Shown piece after piece: positions 5,973 to 6,528 of a stretch of 6,528 nt of DNA (positions are counted from its first letter, which is position 1; each line of letters starts with the position of its first letter). Location: positions 1 through 6,528 of the forward strand of contig CALZMK010000087.1 of the NCBI GenBank assembly GCA_945788545.1, in the 5' to 3' direction. Source of the DNA: an uncultured Prevotella sp. GTDB taxonomy: Bacteria; Bacteroidota; Bacteroidia; Bacteroidales; Bacteroidaceae. The notes under the pieces were generated by a model. The model searched no databases. It saw nothing but the letters and a program-made list of their open reading frames with translations, and was not told the DNA's origin. Position numbers and translations under genes: made by a program.

Positions 5973-6528
5973 AATTAATACCAAACTTATAAATTGTCTT
6001 CTGCTTATACTGCTCTGTCGGGCGCAGGATGACCGACGGGAAGTAAGGACGGTTGGGAGAGTCGGGGAAGTGCTGACACTCGAGACAAACGGCAGAGCGC
6101 TTGGGGAATGTGGCACCATGCTGACCGACAGCACCATTGCAGAAGTTGGCTGTGTAGAGCTGTACACCAGGTTCTGTAGTGTAAACCTCCAGTGAGCGTC
6201 CACTATTAGGATCAACCACCTTGGCGGCAAAGCTCAACTCGCCCTCTTCCTTCTTGTTGAGAACATAGTTGTGGTCATATCCAGTACCGTTCTTGATCTG
6301 CTCGTTGTCGGCATCAATCTCCAGACCGAAAGCCTTAGGCTGACGGAAGTCAAACGGAGTACCTTCCACCTTAAGGATTTCTCCGGTAGGAATACTGGTG
6401 TTGTCGATGGGGAGATAGAAATCCGCATTGATCTGGCAAATCTGATCCTCGATAGTAGGAGTAGGATTAGCAATACCTGCCAATGAGAAGAATGCGTGAT
6501 GAGTGAGACAGATGATTGTCTTCTTGTT
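5971..6528 (-). CDS. galM: Aldose 1-epimerase, C-terminal part (5' end beyond window)
   Basis: The frame is open from the right window edge to a TAG at 5973-5971, giving 185 codons of what should be an approximately 350-residue galactose mutarotase. The window begins just before the active-site histidine segment, LTHHAFFSL, where His11 of the visible part corresponds to the second catalytic histidine. GYDHNYVLN contains the substrate-binding aspartate (85), TEPGVQLYTANF the conserved strand (118-129), and CLECQHFPDSPN the catalytic-base glutamate (150). The enzyme interconverts beta- and alpha-D-galactose, supplying the alpha anomer to GalK. It lies upstream of the FHS-type transporter gene and galK on the same strand, completing a galM-permease-galK unit. 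The N-terminus is not visible, so a signal peptide cannot be excluded, though cytoplasmic location is the default expectation. It is a paralogue of the lipoprotein mutarotase at 1929-3098, sharing the GVQ(L/V)YT(A/G)NF and CLE(C/S)Q..PDSPN segments. Confidence 0.94.
   Translation of the reverse strand, partial: NKKTIICLTHHAFFSLAGIANPTPTIEDQICQINADFYLPIDNTSIPTGEILKVEGTPFDFRQPKAFGLEIDADNEQIKNGTGYDHNYVLNKKEEGELSFAAKVVDPNSGRSLEVYTTEPGVQLYTANFCNGAVGQHGATFPKRSAVCLECQHFPDSPNRPYFPSVILRPTEQYKQKTIYKFGIN

Noticed and set aside
6481..6483. TTG as a start codon for the right-hand epimerase
   Set aside because: The frame stays open to the window edge and the upstream residues contain the conserved catalytic histidine segment, so this is an internal leucine codon.

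Overview
The window is a compact sugar-uptake and catabolism locus, almost certainly from a Bacteroidota member of the Bacteroidales (Bacteroides/Prevotella-like). The evidence is A/T-rich translation starts without Shine-Dalgarno sequences, a promoter of the Bacteroides TTG/TAnnTTT type, AT-rich spacers between genes of moderate GC, and the gene families themselves. The genus cannot be fixed from this window. All supported genes lie on the minus strand and are transcribed from right to left.

Right part (6528 to about 3290), in order of transcription: the 3' part of an aldose 1-epimerase gene (galM) cut by the window edge, a 49-bp heptamer tandem repeat, a fucose/galactose/glucose-type MFS sugar transporter, and galactokinase (galK). 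A hairpin followed by a T-tract then looks like the end of this unit. Together the genes read as a galactose operon: uptake, anomer interconversion, and phosphorylation to galactose 1-phosphate. galT and galE are not in the window.

Middle (3099-3400): a 302-bp non-coding block holding the galK terminator, a perfect 9-bp-arm inverted repeat (possible operator) and a Bacteroides-type promoter.

Left part (3098 to 1): a second aldose 1-epimerase that carries a lipoprotein signal peptide, then an SGLT-like sodium:solute symporter. After a palindromic element comes the first 17 codons of a gene that runs off the left edge; its N-terminus resembles NUDIX-domain (NrtR/AraR-type) sugar regulators of Bacteroides. 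The order mutarotase - SSS symporter - NUDIX regulator matches, as I remember it, the start of the Bacteroides L-arabinose operon. The left unit may therefore serve arabinose rather than galactose. That is inference, resting on 17 codons and on remembered gene order.

No mobile element, CRISPR array, rRNA or tRNA gene is visible. The locus is metabolically ordinary. The points worth a second look are regulatory and repeat elements in the spacers and active-site substitutions in both transporters.
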